Position numbers and translations under genes: made by a program | The notes under the pieces: model-generated | Databases searched by the model: none | The model's input: the letters and a program-made list of their open reading frames with translations, nothing else | What the model was told of the DNA's origin: nothing | Assembly: GCF_006349365.1 (NCBI RefSeq) | Contig: NZ_CP040899.1 | Coordinates: 1,054,001 to 1,118,000 of the forward strand | Origin: Georgenia wutianyii | Lineage (GTDB): Bacteria; Actinomycetota; Actinomycetes; Actinomycetales; Actinomycetaceae | Length of the DNA stretch: 64,000 nucleotides | Direction of reading: 5' to 3' | Shown: positions 54,343 to 64,000 of the stretch, one piece after another | How positions within the stretch are numbered: the stretch's first letter is position 1 | Layout of the letters: every line of letters starts with the position of its first letter

Positions 54343-55269
54343 GTGCACGACACCGACGCCCTCCTCGCCGCCTTCGCGCGGCACCTCGAGCTCCAGCGCG
54401 GGCTGTCGGAGCACACGGTGCGCGGGTACGTCTCGGACGTGCGCTCCCTCCTCGCCTCCCTCGCGCCGGCGGGTGCGGACGGTGAGGACTCCGCCGCCGT
54501 CGACCTCGCGGACCTCGACCTCACGACGCTGCGCGCCTGGCTCGCCGGGCAGGCCCGTGAGGGGCGCTCGCGGGCGACGGTGGCGCGTCGGTCCGCGGCC
54601 GCCCGGACGTTCTGCACGTGGGCGCACCGTCAGGGCCACCTCACCGCCGACGTCGGGCGGCGGCTGCAGAGCCCGCGCCCGGACAAGCGCGTGCCCCAGA
54701 TCCTCGCCGTCGACGAGGCGGCCCACCTGCTCGACCTCGCCGAGCAGGCCGCCGACGACGGCGACCCGGCCCACCTGCGCGACTGGGCCGTCCTCGAGCT
54801 GCTGTACGCCACCGGAGTACGGGTCGCCGAGCTCGTCGGCCTCGACCTCGACGCGCTCGACCGGCGCGAGCGCACCGTGCGGGTGCTCGGCAAGGGCGGC
54901 ACCGAGCGGGTCGTGCCCTTCGGCGTGCCCGCCGACCGTGCGCTGGGGGAGTGGCTGGAGCGCGGCCGGCCGCAGCTGGTGACCCCGGCGTCTCCGCCCG
55001 CGGTGTTCCTCGGTGCCCGCGGCGGCCGGCTCGGGGTACGTGCCGTGCGCGAGCGCGTCCACAAGCTCACGGCGCTCGCGGGTGTGCGCGACCTCGCCCC
55101 GCACGGCCTGCGGCACAGTGCCGCCACCCACCTGCTGGCCGGAGGGTCCGACCTGCGCACGGTGCAGGAGGTCCTCGGCCACGCCTCCCTCGCCACGACC
55201 CAGCGCTACACCCACGTCACCCCCGAACGCCTCCGCGCCGCCTACACCCAGGCCCACCCCCGCGCCTGA
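54343..55269 (+). CDS. xerC: Tyrosine recombinase XerC
   Basis: Site-specific recombinase that, with XerD, resolves chromosome dimers at dif, 308 residues. The N-terminal core-binding domain (residues 1-110) precedes the catalytic domain with Arg in LYATGVRVAELVGL, Lys in GKGGTERVVPF, HGLRHSAATHLL, GHASLATTQRYTHV and nucleophile Tyr289. Position before an M23 peptidase and rpsB is the standard actinobacterial one, so this is the housekeeping enzyme and not a phage integrase. GTG 54343 is the first start in the frame. Confidence 0.93.
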   Translation: MHDTDALLAAFARHLELQRGLSEHTVRGYVSDVRSLLASLAPAGADGEDSAAVDLADLDLTTLRAWLAGQAREGRSRATVARRSAAARTFCTWAHRQGHLTADVGRRLQSPRPDKRVPQILAVDEAAHLLDLAEQAADDGDPAHLRDWAVLELLYATGVRVAELVGLDLDALDRRERTVRVLGKGGTERVVPFGVPADRALGEWLERGRPQLVTPASPPAVFLGARGGRLGVRAVRERVHKLTALAGVRDLAPHGLRHSAATHLLAGGSDLRTVQEVLGHASLATTQRYTHVTPERLRAAYTQAHPRA

Positions 55270-55286
55270 CCCCCGCCCCCAACCCC

Positions 55287-55556
55287 GCGAGAGCCGAGTT
55301 CCGCGCGAGAGCCGACTTCCGCGCGACAGCCGACTTCCGCGCGAGAGCCGAGTTCCGCGCGAGAGCCGAGTTCCGCGCGAGAGCCGACTTCCGCGCGAGA
55401 GCCGAGTTGTGCGCGAGAGCGGACTTCCGCGCGACAGCCGACTTGTGCGCGAGAGCGGACTTCCGCGCGAGAGCGGACTTCCGCGCGACAGCCGACTTCC
55501 GCGCGAGAGCCGAGTTCCGCGCGAGAGCCGACTTCTGCGTGAGAGGCGACCTCCAC
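55287..55556 (+). repeat. 18-bp tandem repeat array A (15 units)
   Basis: Fifteen head-to-tail units of exactly 18 bp fill most of the gap between xerC and the M23 gene. The commonest units are GCGAGAGCCGAGTTCCGC and GCGAGAGCCGACTTCCGC, with variants at a few positions (AGAG/ACAG, GCC/GCG, GAG/GAC, TTCC/TTGT). The last unit (55539-55556) is degenerate. No spacers separate the units. Because 18 is a multiple of three, all frames stay open, but no ribosome binding site suggests translation. A second array with the reverse-complement unit lies at 56252-56395. Confidence 0.95.
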
Positions 55557-55596
55557 GACCATCCCTTCGGCTCCCCGCAGCACGACCCGCGTGAGG

Positions 55597-56148
55597 TCAC
55601 CCGCCCCCATGAAGGGGGAGCAGCCGGATGACGACCTCCGCCGTCACGAGGCTGAGCGGGTCGAGGTAGTCGTCGCGACCTCGGCGTGCGCCCCAGTGGA
55701 GACAGTGCTCCGGTGCGCAGTGCCCGAGCCCGGCCAGCGTCCCGATCGGCTCACCGCGCGTCACACCGGCGCCGCGTCGCACGACGGCGGAGACCGGCTC
55801 GTACGTCGTGCGGATGCCGTCGGCGTGGTCGATCGAGACGACGCCACGCCCGGCGACCGACCCCGCGAAGACGACCACGCCGTCGGCCGCCGCGAGCACG
55901 GGCGCGCCGTCGCCCAGGGCCAGGTCCGCGCCGCGGTGTCCGGCAGCCCACCGCTCGGGCGGCGGCTCGAACGGGCGAACGACCGTCGCCGGGGAGCCGG
56001 TCGGCCACCCGTACTCCACCTGGGCAGAGTCCGTTCCCGTGAACACGGACGGTTGGGGTTGCTCGACCGTCGGGCCGCTGAGCAGCACCAGCCCGCCGAC
56101 GACGCCGAGCACCGCCGCTGCACCCGCCACGTTTCCTGCCAGCCCCAT
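55597..56148 (-). CDS. M23 (LytM-type) peptidase family protein
   Basis: A 183-residue exported or membrane-anchored protein. An N-terminal hydrophobic segment (residues 3-24, LAGNVAGAAAVLGVVGGLVL) acts as signal or anchor. The peptidase domain has the zinc motifs HRGADLA (H-x3-D) and LHWGAR (the HxH-type second site reads H-W). GDGAPVLAAADGVVVFAG is the conserved core strand pair. It would cleave peptidoglycan cross-links or activate another hydrolase. The missing second His of HxH may mean weak or no catalysis. The ATG has CATCCT six bases upstream. It lies opposite in direction to xerC and rpsB and is bracketed by the two 18-bp arrays. Confidence 0.88.
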   Translation of the reverse strand: MGLAGNVAGAAAVLGVVGGLVLLSGPTVEQPQPSVFTGTDSAQVEYGWPTGSPATVVRPFEPPPERWAAGHRGADLALGDGAPVLAAADGVVVFAGSVAGRGVVSIDHADGIRTTYEPVSAVVRRGAGVTRGEPIGTLAGLGHCAPEHCLHWGARRGRDDYLDPLSLVTAEVVIRLLPLHGGG

Positions 56149-56154
56149 GTCGTG

Positions 56155-56160
56155 AGGATG
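56155..56160 (-). promoter_or_regulatory. -10 hexamer, leaderless M23 gene
   Basis: On the minus strand CATCCT is followed by six bases (CACGAC) and the ATG at 56148. No ribosome binding site is present. Confidence 0.4.
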
Positions 56161-56251
56161 ACGCGACCGTGCCGCCGGACGGGCTGGGGCAAGCTTCGCC
56201 TGTGCTCAGGTGGTCGCTGTCCCCGCGTTGTGGAGCGGGACGGTGCGTGCG

Positions 56252-56395
56252 CCAGAGGACTGCGGTCGTGCGGAAGTCGGCTGTCGTGCGGAAGTCGGCT
56301 GTCGTGCGAAAGTCGGCTGTCGTGCGGAAGTCGGCTCTCGCGCGCAAGTCGGCTGTCGTGCGGAAGTCGGCTCTCGCGCGCAAGTCGGCGCTCGC
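56252..56395 (-). repeat. 18-bp tandem repeat array B (8 units)
   Basis: Seven good units (56270-56395) and one degenerate unit (56252-56269) of the same 18-bp repeat as array A, but in the opposite orientation: on the plus strand they read GCGGAAGTCGGCTGTCGT or GCGGAAGTCGGCTCTCGC. It lies in the divergent gap between the M23 gene and rpsB, about 100 bases upstream of the M23 start codon. Confidence 0.95.
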
Positions 56396-56448
56396 GGGGT
56401 GTGCTGGGGGTGACAGGGCGGGCGGCGTGGGACGGGGGAGGGGTGCGG

Positions 56449-56702
56449 TAGAGTTGGCGGCGCAGCCGGAGCGATCTGGTTGACATCGCGTGCCCACATG
56501 TCGCGCTCGCAGTCGGCTCACCCCGACCCAGCGACGCGAGGCGGTCGGCGCGGTCCCGCCCAGCGGGTGCCGGCAGCCGTGAGCACCAGGAGCGGCGACC
56601 ACCCGGTCGACCGCAGACAACCCGAACCGCGGTCAGAGCAGCGGCACACCCGCGCCCTGGCCGCCGAACGTGCGGGAGCTCCCGCACCGGAAAGGACGAG
56701 CC
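56449..56702 (+). promoter_or_regulatory. rpsB promoter and leader region
   Basis: TAGAGT (56449-56454) is a plausible -10 element; a TTGACA hexamer also occurs at 56480-56485 without a good -10 partner. The rest to 56702 is a GC-rich untranslated leader ending in the ribosome binding site GGAAAGGAC. No ORF or known leader motif was recognised. Confidence 0.4.
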
Positions 56703-57710
<1,008 letters not shown>

Positions 57711-57736
57711 GCCCCGACCCCGACTGGAGAACACTT

Positions 57737-58576
57737 ATGGCGAACTACACCGCCGCTGACATCAAGGCCCTCCGCGAGAAGACCGGCGCGGGCATGATGG
57801 ACGTGAAGAAGGCTCTCGACGAGGCCGACGGCGACGCCGAGAAGGCCACCGAGATCATCCGGGTCAAGGGCCTGAAGGGCGTGGCCAAGCGTGAGGGGCG
57901 CGCCGCCTCCGACGGTCTCGTCGCGATCGAGGTCGTCTCCGACGACGCCGGGGAGACCGGCGTCATGGTCGAGCTCAACTCCGAGACCGACTTCGTCGCG
58001 AAGAACCAGGTCTTCGTCACGCTGTCCGAGAAGGTCCTCGCCGCCGCGGTCGCCTCCGGCGCCGCCGACGTCGAGTCCCTCCTCGCCGCCCCGGTCGACG
58101 ACACCACCGTCGGCGGGCTGATCGACGAGACCGCCGCCACGCTGGGTGAGAAGCTCGTCCTGCGCCGCGTCGCCCGCGTCTCCGGTGAGAAGGTCGCGAG
58201 CTACCTGCACCGCACCGCCAAGGACCTGCCCCCGCAGGTCGGCGTGCTCGTCGCCACGGACGCCGCCGGCGCCGAGGTCGCGCGCGACGTCGCGATGCAC
58301 ATCGCGGCCTACAGCCCGCAGTACCTCACCCGTGAGGACGTGCCGGCCGACGTCGTCGAGAGCGAGCGTCGCATCGCCGAGGAGACCTCGCGCAACGAGG
58401 GCAAGCCGGAGGCCGCGCTGCCGAAGATCATCGAGGGCCGGATGAACGGCTTCTTCAAGGAGTCCGTCCTCCTCGACCAGGCCTTCGCCCGCGACCCGAA
58501 GACCACGGTCGGCAAGGTCGTCGAGGGTTCCGGCGGCAAGGTGACCGCCTTCGCCCGCTTCCGCGTCGGCGCCTGA
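57737..58576 (+). CDS. tsf: Elongation factor Ts
   Basis: Nucleotide exchange factor for EF-Tu, 279 residues. The N-terminal UBA-like domain has [20 protein letters not shown], followed by the EF-Ts signature [12 protein letters not shown] and two core subdomains ending [10 protein letters not shown]. It is co-transcribed with rpsB; a strong hairpin follows the stop. GGAGAAC precedes the ATG. Confidence 0.97.
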   Translation: MANYTAADIKALREKTGAGMMDVKKALDEADGDAEKATEIIRVKGLKGVAKREGRAASDGLVAIEVVSDDAGETGVMVELNSETDFVAKNQVFVTLSEKVLAAAVASGAADVESLLAAPVDDTTVGGLIDETAATLGEKLVLRRVARVSGEKVASYLHRTAKDLPPQVGVLVATDAAGAEVARDVAMHIAAYSPQYLTREDVPADVVESERRIAEETSRNEGKPEAALPKIIEGRMNGFFKESVLLDQAFARDPKTTVGKVVEGSGGKVTAFARFRVGA

Positions 58577-58586
58577 GTAACCACGT

Positions 58587-58623
58587 CGGGTGGCCCCGGC
58601 CCCACCGGGGCCGGGGCCACCCG
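58587..58623 (+). terminator. Terminator after tsf
   Basis: CGGGTGGCCCCGGCCCC (58587-58603) pairs perfectly over 17 bp with 58607-58623, leaving a 3-base loop. No U-tract follows. It separates rpsB-tsf from pyrH. Confidence 0.8.
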
Positions 58624-58647
58624 CGTACCATCCCTTCGGAGGTCTGC

Positions 58648-59445
58648 ATGAACGTCACGTCCGACATGCCCCGCGCCCGCCGGGTGCTGCTCAAGCTCTC
58701 CGGCGAGGTCTTCGGTGGTGGCTCCATCGGACTGGACGCCGACGTCGTCTCCGGTGTGGCCCGCCAGATCGCCGAGGCCACCCGCGCCGGCGTCGAGGTC
58801 GCGATCGTCGTCGGCGGCGGCAACTTCTTCCGCGGCGCCGAGCTGTCCAAGCGTGGCCTGGACCGCTCCCGCGCCGACTACATGGGCATGCTGGGCACCG
58901 TGATGAACGCCCTCGCCCTCCAGGACTTCCTCGAGCAGGCCGGGGTGCGTACCCGCGTGCAGACCGCCATCACCATGGGCCAGGTCGCCGAGCCGTACAT
59001 CCCGCTGCGTGCCGTGCGCCACCTCGAGAAGGGCCGCGTCGTCATCTTCGGCGCCGGCGCCGGCATGCCGTTCTTCTCCACCGACACCGTGGCCGCGCAG
59101 CGCGCCCTGGAGACGCACTGCGACGAGGTGCTCGTCGGCAAGAACGGCGTCGACGGCGTCTACACCGCCGACCCCGCGCTCGACCCGACGGCCACCCGCC
59201 TGGACCACGTGACCTACGCCGACGCGCTGCGCCGCAACCTGCGCGTCGTCGACGCCGCGTCGTTCTCGCTGTGCATGGACAACGGCCTGTCGATGCGCGT
59301 CTTCGGGATGAACGGCCCGGGCAACGTCACGCGGGCGCTGCTTGGTGAGAAGATCGGAACACTGGTGACGGTCGACGACGCCCCCGCGACCATTCCCGGC
59401 ACCACCACCGGTGCCACGGACGAGACGATGAAGGAGCTACGGTGA
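58648..59445 (+). CDS. pyrH: UMP kinase
   Basis: Phosphorylates UMP to UDP in pyrimidine synthesis, 265 residues. The amino-acid-kinase fold is shown by [45 protein letters not shown] (split by a turn) and [16 protein letters not shown]. The C-terminus has an extra 20 residues ([20 protein letters not shown]). GGAGG precedes the ATG. The stop overlaps the frr start. Confidence 0.96.
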   Translation: MNVTSDMPRARRVLLKLSGEVFGGGSIGLDADVVSGVARQIAEATRAGVEVAIVVGGGNFFRGAELSKRGLDRSRADYMGMLGTVMNALALQDFLEQAGVRTRVQTAITMGQVAEPYIPLRAVRHLEKGRVVIFGAGAGMPFFSTDTVAAQRALETHCDEVLVGKNGVDGVYTADPALDPTATRLDHVTYADALRRNLRVVDAASFSLCMDNGLSMRVFGMNGPGNVTRALLGEKIGTLVTVDDAPATIPGTTTGATDETMKELR

Positions 59446-59999
59446 TCGACGAGATCCTCCTCGAGGCCGAGGACAAGATGGACAGGGCGGTCGACGCGGC
59501 CGGCGAGGACTTCGGCAACATCCGTACCGGCCGTGCGAACGCCGGGATGTTCAACCGCATCCTCGTCGACTACTACGGCGCGCCCACGCCGCTGCAGCAG
59601 CTCGGCTCCCTCACCATCCCCGAGGCCCGCACCGTGCTCATCGCGCCCTACGACCGTGGCGCGACCGCCGCGATCATCAAGGCGCTGCGCGAGTCGGACC
59701 TGGGGGTGAACCCGACCGACGACGGCAACGTCATCCGCATCGTGCTGCCCGCCCTCACCGAGGAGCGTCGCCGCGACTACGTCAAGCTCGCCAAGACCAA
59801 GGCCGAGGACGCCCGCATCTCCATCCGCAACCACCGCCGCAAGGCGAAGGACGAGCTCGACCGGATGAAGAAGGACGGCGAGGTCGGCGAGGACGAGGTC
59901 GACCGCGCGGAGAAGGAGCTCGAGGGACTCACCCGCAAGCGGGTCGAGGCCGTGGACGAGCTGCTCGCCGGCAAGGAGCGAGAGCTCCTCGAGGTCTGA
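59442..59999 (+). CDS. frr: Ribosome recycling factor
   Basis: Splits post-termination ribosomes with EF-G, 185 residues, the standard length. Helical domain I frames the small domain [21 protein letters not shown] and [20 protein letters not shown] are typical. The GTG start overlaps the TGA of pyrH by four bases, so translation is coupled. Confidence 0.97.
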   Translation: MIDEILLEAEDKMDRAVDAAGEDFGNIRTGRANAGMFNRILVDYYGAPTPLQQLGSLTIPEARTVLIAPYDRGATAAIIKALRESDLGVNPTDDGNVIRIVLPALTEERRRDYVKLAKTKAEDARISIRNHRRKAKDELDRMKKDGEVGEDEVDRAEKELEGLTRKRVEAVDELLAGKERELLEV

Positions 60000-60006
60000 G
60001 CCGGAG

Positions 60007-60918
60007 GTGAGCACCACCGGCGGCGACCCGCCGCTCACCCGTCGCCAGATCCGCCAGATCCAGGCGGGGGCCCAGCGCGCCCTCGTGCCGCCGCCGCCCC
60101 CGAAGCCGGGCAGCCGCGCGGGCCGTAACCTCCCCGCGGCCATCGGCGTGGGCCTGGGCCTGCTCGCGGTCCTCCTCGCCAGTCTCTTCCTGCGCGAAGA
60201 GGCGTTCGTCGTGCTCGCGCTCGTCGCGACGAGCGGCGGGCTGTGGGAGTTCGCGCGCGCGGTCGGCACGCACGGCGTCACCGTGCCGCTGCTGCCGCTG
60301 TGGGTGGGCAACGCGGGGATCCTCGTGTCGGCCTACACGAGCGGCCCGGCGGCGATGCTCGTCGCCTTCCTCCTCACCGCCGGGGGCGTGCTCGTGTGGC
60401 GCGTGGTCGACGGTGGGGGACCGGACGCGGTGCGCGATGCCTGCGCCGGGGTGCTGGGCTCGGCCTACGTCTCCTTCCTTGCCGGGTTCGCCGTCCTGCT
60501 CCTCACCGAGGACAAGGGCCCGTGGCTCGTCCTCACGTTCGTGCTGTGCGCGGTGGCCAACGACACCGGCGGCTACGTCGCCGGGGTGCTGTTCGGCAAG
60601 CACCCGATGGCGCCGTCGATCAGCCCGAAGAAGTCGTGGGAGGGAGCGGGCGGCTCGGTCCTGCTCGCCGCGCTCGTCGGTGTGGGGATGGCCACCCTGG
60701 CGCTCGACACCCCGTGGTGGACGGGCCTGCTCCTCGGGGTCGGCGCCGTCGTCACCGCGACGGTCGGCGACCTCGCGGAGTCCCTGCTCAAGCGGGACCT
60801 GGGGCTCAAGGACATGGGCACGCTGCTGCCCGGGCACGGCGGGATCCTCGACCGGCTCGACTCGCTCCTCATGACCGCGCCGGTGAGCTATCTCCTGCTC
60901 ACGACGTTCGTCAGCTGA
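60007..60918 (+). CDS. cdsA: Phosphatidate cytidylyltransferase
   Basis: Makes CDP-diacylglycerol from phosphatidate and CTP for phospholipid synthesis, 303 residues in the cytoplasmic membrane. A polar, proline-rich N-terminal tail of about 40 residues precedes about eight hydrophobic segments. The CdsA signature is [28 protein letters not shown], here starting [15 protein letters not shown] directly precedes GTG 60007. Confidence 0.95.
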   Translation: MSTTGGDPPLTRRQIRQIQAGAQRALVPPPPPKPGSRAGRNLPAAIGVGLGLLAVLLASLFLREEAFVVLALVATSGGLWEFARAVGTHGVTVPLLPLWVGNAGILVSAYTSGPAAMLVAFLLTAGGVLVWRVVDGGGPDAVRDACAGVLGSAYVSFLAGFAVLLLTEDKGPWLVLTFVLCAVANDTGGYVAGVLFGKHPMAPSISPKKSWEGAGGSVLLAALVGVGMATLALDTPWWTGLLLGVGAVVTATVGDLAESLLKRDLGLKDMGTLLPGHGGILDRLDSLLMTAPVSYLLLTTFVS

Positions 60919-60949
60919 TTCCCAGGATCATCTGAGAGAATCGGCCGCG

Positions 60950-62125
60950 ATGTCGACGACCTCCCTGCCCCCGACGCCCGGCGCTGCCGGCGAGCGTCCG
61001 CGGCTCACCTTCACCGCCCGCCGCCGCGGCAAGCCGCCGCGCCACCTCGCCGACCTCTCCCGGGAGGACCGAGCCCAGGTGCTGCGCGAGAAGGAGCTGC
61101 CCGCCTTCCGCGCCGACCAGCTCTCGCGCCACTACTTCGGCCACCTCACCCGCGACGTCGCCGCGATGAGCGACCTGCCCGCCCAGGGCAGGGACGAGCT
61201 CGTCGCCGAGCTGCTCCCCGAGCTGCTCACCGAGGTCCACAGCCTCCAGGCCGACGGCGGGGCGACCCGCAAGTCGCTGTGGAGCCTGTTCGACGGCGCG
61301 AAGGTCGAGTCGGTCCTCATGCGTTACTCCGAGCGGGCCACCCTGTGCGTCTCCTCCCAGGCGGGCTGCGGGATGGCCTGCCCGTTCTGCGCGACCGGCC
61401 AGCAGGGCCTCACCCGCAACCTCTCGACGGCGGAGATCGTCGAGCAGGTGCGCGTGGCCGCGGCCGCGTGCCGCGACGGCCTGCTCACCGGCGGGCCCAC
61501 CCGGCTGACGAACGTCGTCTTCATGGGGATGGGGGAGCCGCTGGCGAACTACCGCGCCGTCGTCGACGCGGTGCGCCGCATGGTCGAGCCCACCCCGGCG
61601 GGCTTCGGGCTCTCGGCCCGCAACGTCACGGTCTCGACGGTCGGGCTCGTGCCCGCCATCGACAAGCTCGCCAAGGAGGGCCTGCCGGTCACCCTCGCGG
61701 TGTCCCTCCACGCCCCGGACGACGGCCTGCGCGACGAGCTCATCCCGATCAACTCGCGCTGGAAGGTCGGTGAGCTGCTCGACGCCGCCCGCCGCTACTT
61801 CGACGCGACCGGGCGCCGCGTGAGCATCGAGTACGCCCTCATCCGCGACATCAACGACCACCAGTGGCGCGCCCAGCTCCTCGCCGACGAGCTCGTCGCC
61901 CGCGGCCGCGGCTGGGTGCACGTCAACCCCATCCCGCTCAACCCGACGCCGGGCTCGAAGTGGACGGCATCCGACCCGCGGGTGGAGGACACGTTCGTGC
62001 GGACCCTGCGCGCGGCCGGGATCCCGACGACGGTCCGTGACACCCGCGGCAGCGACATCGACGGCGCCTGCGGCCAGCTCGCGGCCGAGACCCTGGCGGC
62101 GAACGCTCCACGGGAGGGGCAGTGA
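60950..62125 (+). CDS. rlmN: Dual-specificity RNA methyltransferase RlmN
   Basis: Radical SAM enzyme that methylates C2 of A2503 in 23S rRNA and A37 of some tRNAs, 391 residues. The FeS cluster motif is CGMACPFC (Cys140, Cys144, Cys147). GMGEPLANY and [18 protein letters not shown] are family motifs. The resolving Cys374 lies in [17 protein letters not shown] (60935-60940) is a plausible -10 element nine bases before the ATG. The last codons overlap the next gene. Confidence 0.95.
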   Translation: MSTTSLPPTPGAAGERPRLTFTARRRGKPPRHLADLSREDRAQVLREKELPAFRADQLSRHYFGHLTRDVAAMSDLPAQGRDELVAELLPELLTEVHSLQADGGATRKSLWSLFDGAKVESVLMRYSERATLCVSSQAGCGMACPFCATGQQGLTRNLSTAEIVEQVRVAAAACRDGLLTGGPTRLTNVVFMGMGEPLANYRAVVDAVRRMVEPTPAGFGLSARNVTVSTVGLVPAIDKLAKEGLPVTLAVSLHAPDDGLRDELIPINSRWKVGELLDAARRYFDATGRRVSIEYALIRDINDHQWRAQLLADELVARGRGWVHVNPIPLNPTPGSKWTASDPRVEDTFVRTLRAAGIPTTVRDTRGSDIDGACGQLAAETLAANAPREGQ

Positions 62126-62676
62126 GCACGATGTTCCCCGTCGTCGGGCGGATGAGCACCGGTTACGACCGTGACCAGGTCGAGCAGTTCTTCACCCGCG
62201 CGCGCCAGGCCTACGAGACGGGCGCGGTGGGGGACGCGGGGCTGACGGAGGGTGACGTGCGCACTGCCGCGTTCGACCTCGTGCGCGCCGGCTACGCGAC
62301 CGGCGCCGTCGACTCGGCCCTGGACCGGCTCGAGGCCGCGATCGTCCAGCGGCGCCGGGACGCGTTCGTCGCCACCCACGGCCAGCAGGCGTGGATGGAC
62401 CGCATCGCCGAGCGCGCGACGACCCTCTACCCGCGGCTCGTGCGCCCCGCGGGGGAGCGCTTCGCGGCCCCGGAGAGCGGGCGCGGCTACTCGCGTGACG
62501 CCGTCGACCGCCTCATGGACCGGCTCGTGGACTACTTCGACGCGGACGGCGACCTCACGGCCGCCGAGCTGCGCGCCGCGACCTTCCCCTCCGCGGGCCG
62601 CGACAAGGCCTACGCCGAGGGAGTGGTCGACGCCTACCTGGACCGCGCCGTCGAGGTCCTCCTGGCCGTCGAATGA
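62122..62676 (+). CDS. Tandem DivIVA-domain-like protein
   Basis: A 184-residue protein with two copies of a short module. The first is [19 protein letters not shown] followed by [20 protein letters not shown]. The second is [19 protein letters not shown] followed by [20 protein letters not shown]. Each resembles the N-terminal DivIVA membrane-binding domain (xGYD-x2-VD) with its helix pair, but the long coiled coil of true DivIVA/Wag31 is absent. A role in polar growth or division is a guess. GTG 62122 overlaps the rlmN stop and its own stop overlaps dxr. Confidence 0.82.
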   Translation: MSTMFPVVGRMSTGYDRDQVEQFFTRARQAYETGAVGDAGLTEGDVRTAAFDLVRAGYATGAVDSALDRLEAAIVQRRRDAFVATHGQQAWMDRIAERATTLYPRLVRPAGERFAAPESGRGYSRDAVDRLMDRLVDYFDADGDLTAAELRAATFPSAGRDKAYAEGVVDAYLDRAVEVLLAVE

Positions 62677-63839
62677 CCACCCTCACGCTCCTCGGCTCCA
62701 CGGGGTCCATCGGCACCCAGGCCCTGGAGGTCGCCGCCGGCTACGACGTCGTCGCCCTCGCCGCGGGCGGTGGGAACCTGCGCCTGCTCGCCGAGCAGGT
62801 GCTCGACCACGACGTCCCCCTCGTCGCCGTCGCGCGCGGGGAGGCGCAGGAGGTGCGCGCCGCGGTCGCGGCCGTCGCCGCCGAGCGCGGCGTCCTCGCC
62901 CCTGCCGTCGAGGTGCTCGTCGGCCCGGGCGCCGCGACCGAGCTCGCCGGGGCCGGCAGCGACGTCGTCCTCAACGGCGTCACCGGCTCGGTCGGCCTGG
63001 AGCCCACCCTCGCCGCGCTGCAGGCCGGCTCGCGCCTCGCGCTCGCCAACAAGGAGTCCCTCGTCGTCGGCGGCGCGCTCGTGCGCGCCGCGCGCCGCAG
63101 CCCCGACCAGATCGTCCCGGTCGACTCCGAGCACTCGGCGATGGCCCAGGCGCTGCGCTCGGGCACGCACAGCGAGGTCGCCCGGCTTGTCCTCACCGCC
63201 TCCGGCGGCCCCTTCCGCGGGCGCCGCCGCGAGGAGCTCGCCGGCGTCACCGCCGCGCAGGCGCTGGCCCACCCCACGTGGGACATGGGCCCGGTCGTCA
63301 CCGTGAACTCCGCGACCCTGGTGAACAAGGGGCTCGAGCTCATCGAGGCCCACCTGCTCTTCGACGTGCCCACCGAGGACATCACGGTGGTGGTCCACCC
63401 CCAGTCGGTGGTCCACTCGATGGTGGAGTTCACCGACGGCTCGACGATCGCGCAGGCCTCCCCGCCCGACATGCGCCTGCCCATCGCGCTCGCGCTCTCA
63501 TGGCCCGCCCGCCCGCCGCGCGCCGTCGCGCCGTGCCGCTGGGACGAGGCCACGAGCTGGACCTTCGAGCCGCTCGACGAGGACACCTTCCGGGGTGTGC
63601 GCCTCGCGCGGCAGGCCGCCGCCGCGTCCGCGACCCACCCCGCCGTCCTCAACGCGGCGAACGAGGAGTGCGTCGCCGCGTTCCTCGCCGGCCGCCTGGG
63701 CTTCCTCGAGATCACCGACGTCGTCGAGCAGGTCCTCGCCGAGCACGACGGCGTCCCGGCCGCCGCCCTCGACCTGCGGGCCGTCCACGAGGCCGAGGCC
63801 TGGGCCCGGCGCAGGGCACAGGAGCTGGCCGCGCGATGA
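62673..63839 (+). CDS. dxr: 1-deoxy-D-xylulose 5-phosphate reductoisomerase
   Basis: Second step of the MEP isoprenoid pathway, making 2-C-methyl-D-erythritol 4-phosphate, 388 residues. The NADPH fold starts [40 protein letters not shown] (metal and substrate ligands) and SGGPFRGR are typical, and the C-terminal helical domain has [15 protein letters not shown] 62673 overlaps the preceding stop and its TGA overlaps the rseP start. Confidence 0.97.
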   Translation: MTTLTLLGSTGSIGTQALEVAAGYDVVALAAGGGNLRLLAEQVLDHDVPLVAVARGEAQEVRAAVAAVAAERGVLAPAVEVLVGPGAATELAGAGSDVVLNGVTGSVGLEPTLAALQAGSRLALANKESLVVGGALVRAARRSPDQIVPVDSEHSAMAQALRSGTHSEVARLVLTASGGPFRGRRREELAGVTAAQALAHPTWDMGPVVTVNSATLVNKGLELIEAHLLFDVPTEDITVVVHPQSVVHSMVEFTDGSTIAQASPPDMRLPIALALSWPARPPRAVAPCRWDEATSWTFEPLDEDTFRGVRLARQAAAASATHPAVLNAANEECVAAFLAGRLGFLEITDVVEQVLAEHDGVPAAALDLRAVHEAEAWARRRAQELAAR

Positions 63840-64000
63840 GCTTCCTCGTCGGCGTCCTCGTCCTCGTCGTCGGGCTCGTCGTGTCCATCGCCCTGCACGA
63901 GGTCGGCCACCTCGTGCCCGCCAAGCGGTTCGGGGTCAAGGTCACCGAGTACTTCGTCGGCTTCGGGCCGACGCTGTGGTCCCGCCGCCGCGGGGAGACC
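63836..64000 (+). CDS. rseP: Site-2 protease RseP/Rip1 (partial)
   Basis: Start of an intramembrane zinc metalloprotease. The first 55 codons are visible before the window ends. The first membrane segment ([20 protein letters not shown]) contains the zinc motif HEVGH (HExxH), followed by [20 protein letters not shown], typical of RseP/Rip1. These enzymes cleave anti-sigma factors and other membrane proteins. It follows dxr directly, the conserved order. Confidence 0.93.
   Translation, partial: MSFLVGVLVLVVGLVVSIALHEVGHLVPAKRFGVKVTEYFVGFGPTLWSRRRGET

Noticed and set aside
54343..55269. Phage or integron integrase
   Set aside because: Sequence length, motifs and position before an M23 gene and rpsB identify it as the housekeeping XerC.
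55283..55619. Protein-coding gene made of the repeats (hexapeptide repeats such as RAEFRA)
   Set aside because: All frames stay open only because the unit is 18 bp long. There is no ribosome binding site, and the peptide composition is just the reading of a simple repeat.
55287..56395. CRISPR arrays
   Set aside because: The 18-bp units are contiguous with no spacers, the unit is too short, and no cas genes are near.
56449..56702. Known rpsB leader riboregulator
   Set aside because: I could not match it to any leader family from memory; it is recorded only as a leader region.

Overview
The window is a gene-dense, very GC-rich stretch of actinobacterial chromosome. GTG starts are common, neighbouring genes often overlap by ATGA or GTGA, and the housekeeping gene order is actinobacterial: ileS-folC, DUF4233-ndk, rpsP-khpA-rimM-trmD-rplS-lepB-rnhB-DUF2469-yraN-comM-dprA, and xerC-M23-rpsB-tsf-pyrH-frr-cdsA-rlmN-dxr-rseP. 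A TrmD-GNAT fusion and a two-module DivIVA-like protein between rlmN and dxr suggest the order Micrococcales (Georgenia/Cellulomonas-like). That placement is inference, because no rRNA is present.

Layout. 1-4.06 kb: an MFS sugar porter (cut by the window edge), proC, an SDR oxidoreductase and a DUF2332 protein. 4.2-6.55 kb: a scar of foreign DNA with a truncated host gene, the C-terminal remnant of an ISL3-type transposase and a lower-GC gene for an OLD-like ATPase/TOPRIM protein. 6.58-9.4 kb: a four-gene minus-strand operon with WXG100/T7SS-signal-like proteins, a soluble protein and a four-helix membrane protein. 9.5-14.6 kb: a T-box leader, ileS and folC. 14.8-17.1 kb: the PTS-dependent dihydroxyacetone kinase operon dhaKLM. 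17.2-18.9 kb: a NagD-like HAD phosphatase, DUF4233 and ndk. 19-30.7 kb: smc, a small membrane protein, ftsY, the nitrogen operon amtB-glnB-glnD (GlnD lacks its ACT domains), ffh and an amidohydrolase.

30.8-40.5 kb is a galactoside-utilisation cluster: a LacI repressor, a perfect 26-bp operator, a GH36 alpha-galactosidase, two ABC permeases, a binding lipoprotein and a 970-residue secreted clan-A glycoside hydrolase with CBM-like modules. No transport ATPase is encoded there, so a shared MsiK-type ATPase is expected elsewhere. 40.6-44.3 kb is a YtrA-type GntR regulator heading two consecutive ABC transporter pairs. 44.6-64 kb is translation, RNA processing, competence and envelope housekeeping. 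It is interrupted by a formaldehyde dehydrogenase gene (53-54.2 kb) and by two oppositely oriented arrays of an 18-bp repeat that bracket an M23 peptidase gene (55.29-56.40 kb).

Two patterns run across the window. At least a dozen genes have no Shine-Dalgarno sequence but carry a NANNNT hexamer 6-7 bases before the start codon, the geometry of leaderless transcripts; at two of them the hexamer contains the stop codon of the gene upstream. Intrinsic terminators tend to be long, near-perfect GC-rich stems, mostly without a U-tract. No tRNA, rRNA, CRISPR array, prophage module or origin of replication was seen.
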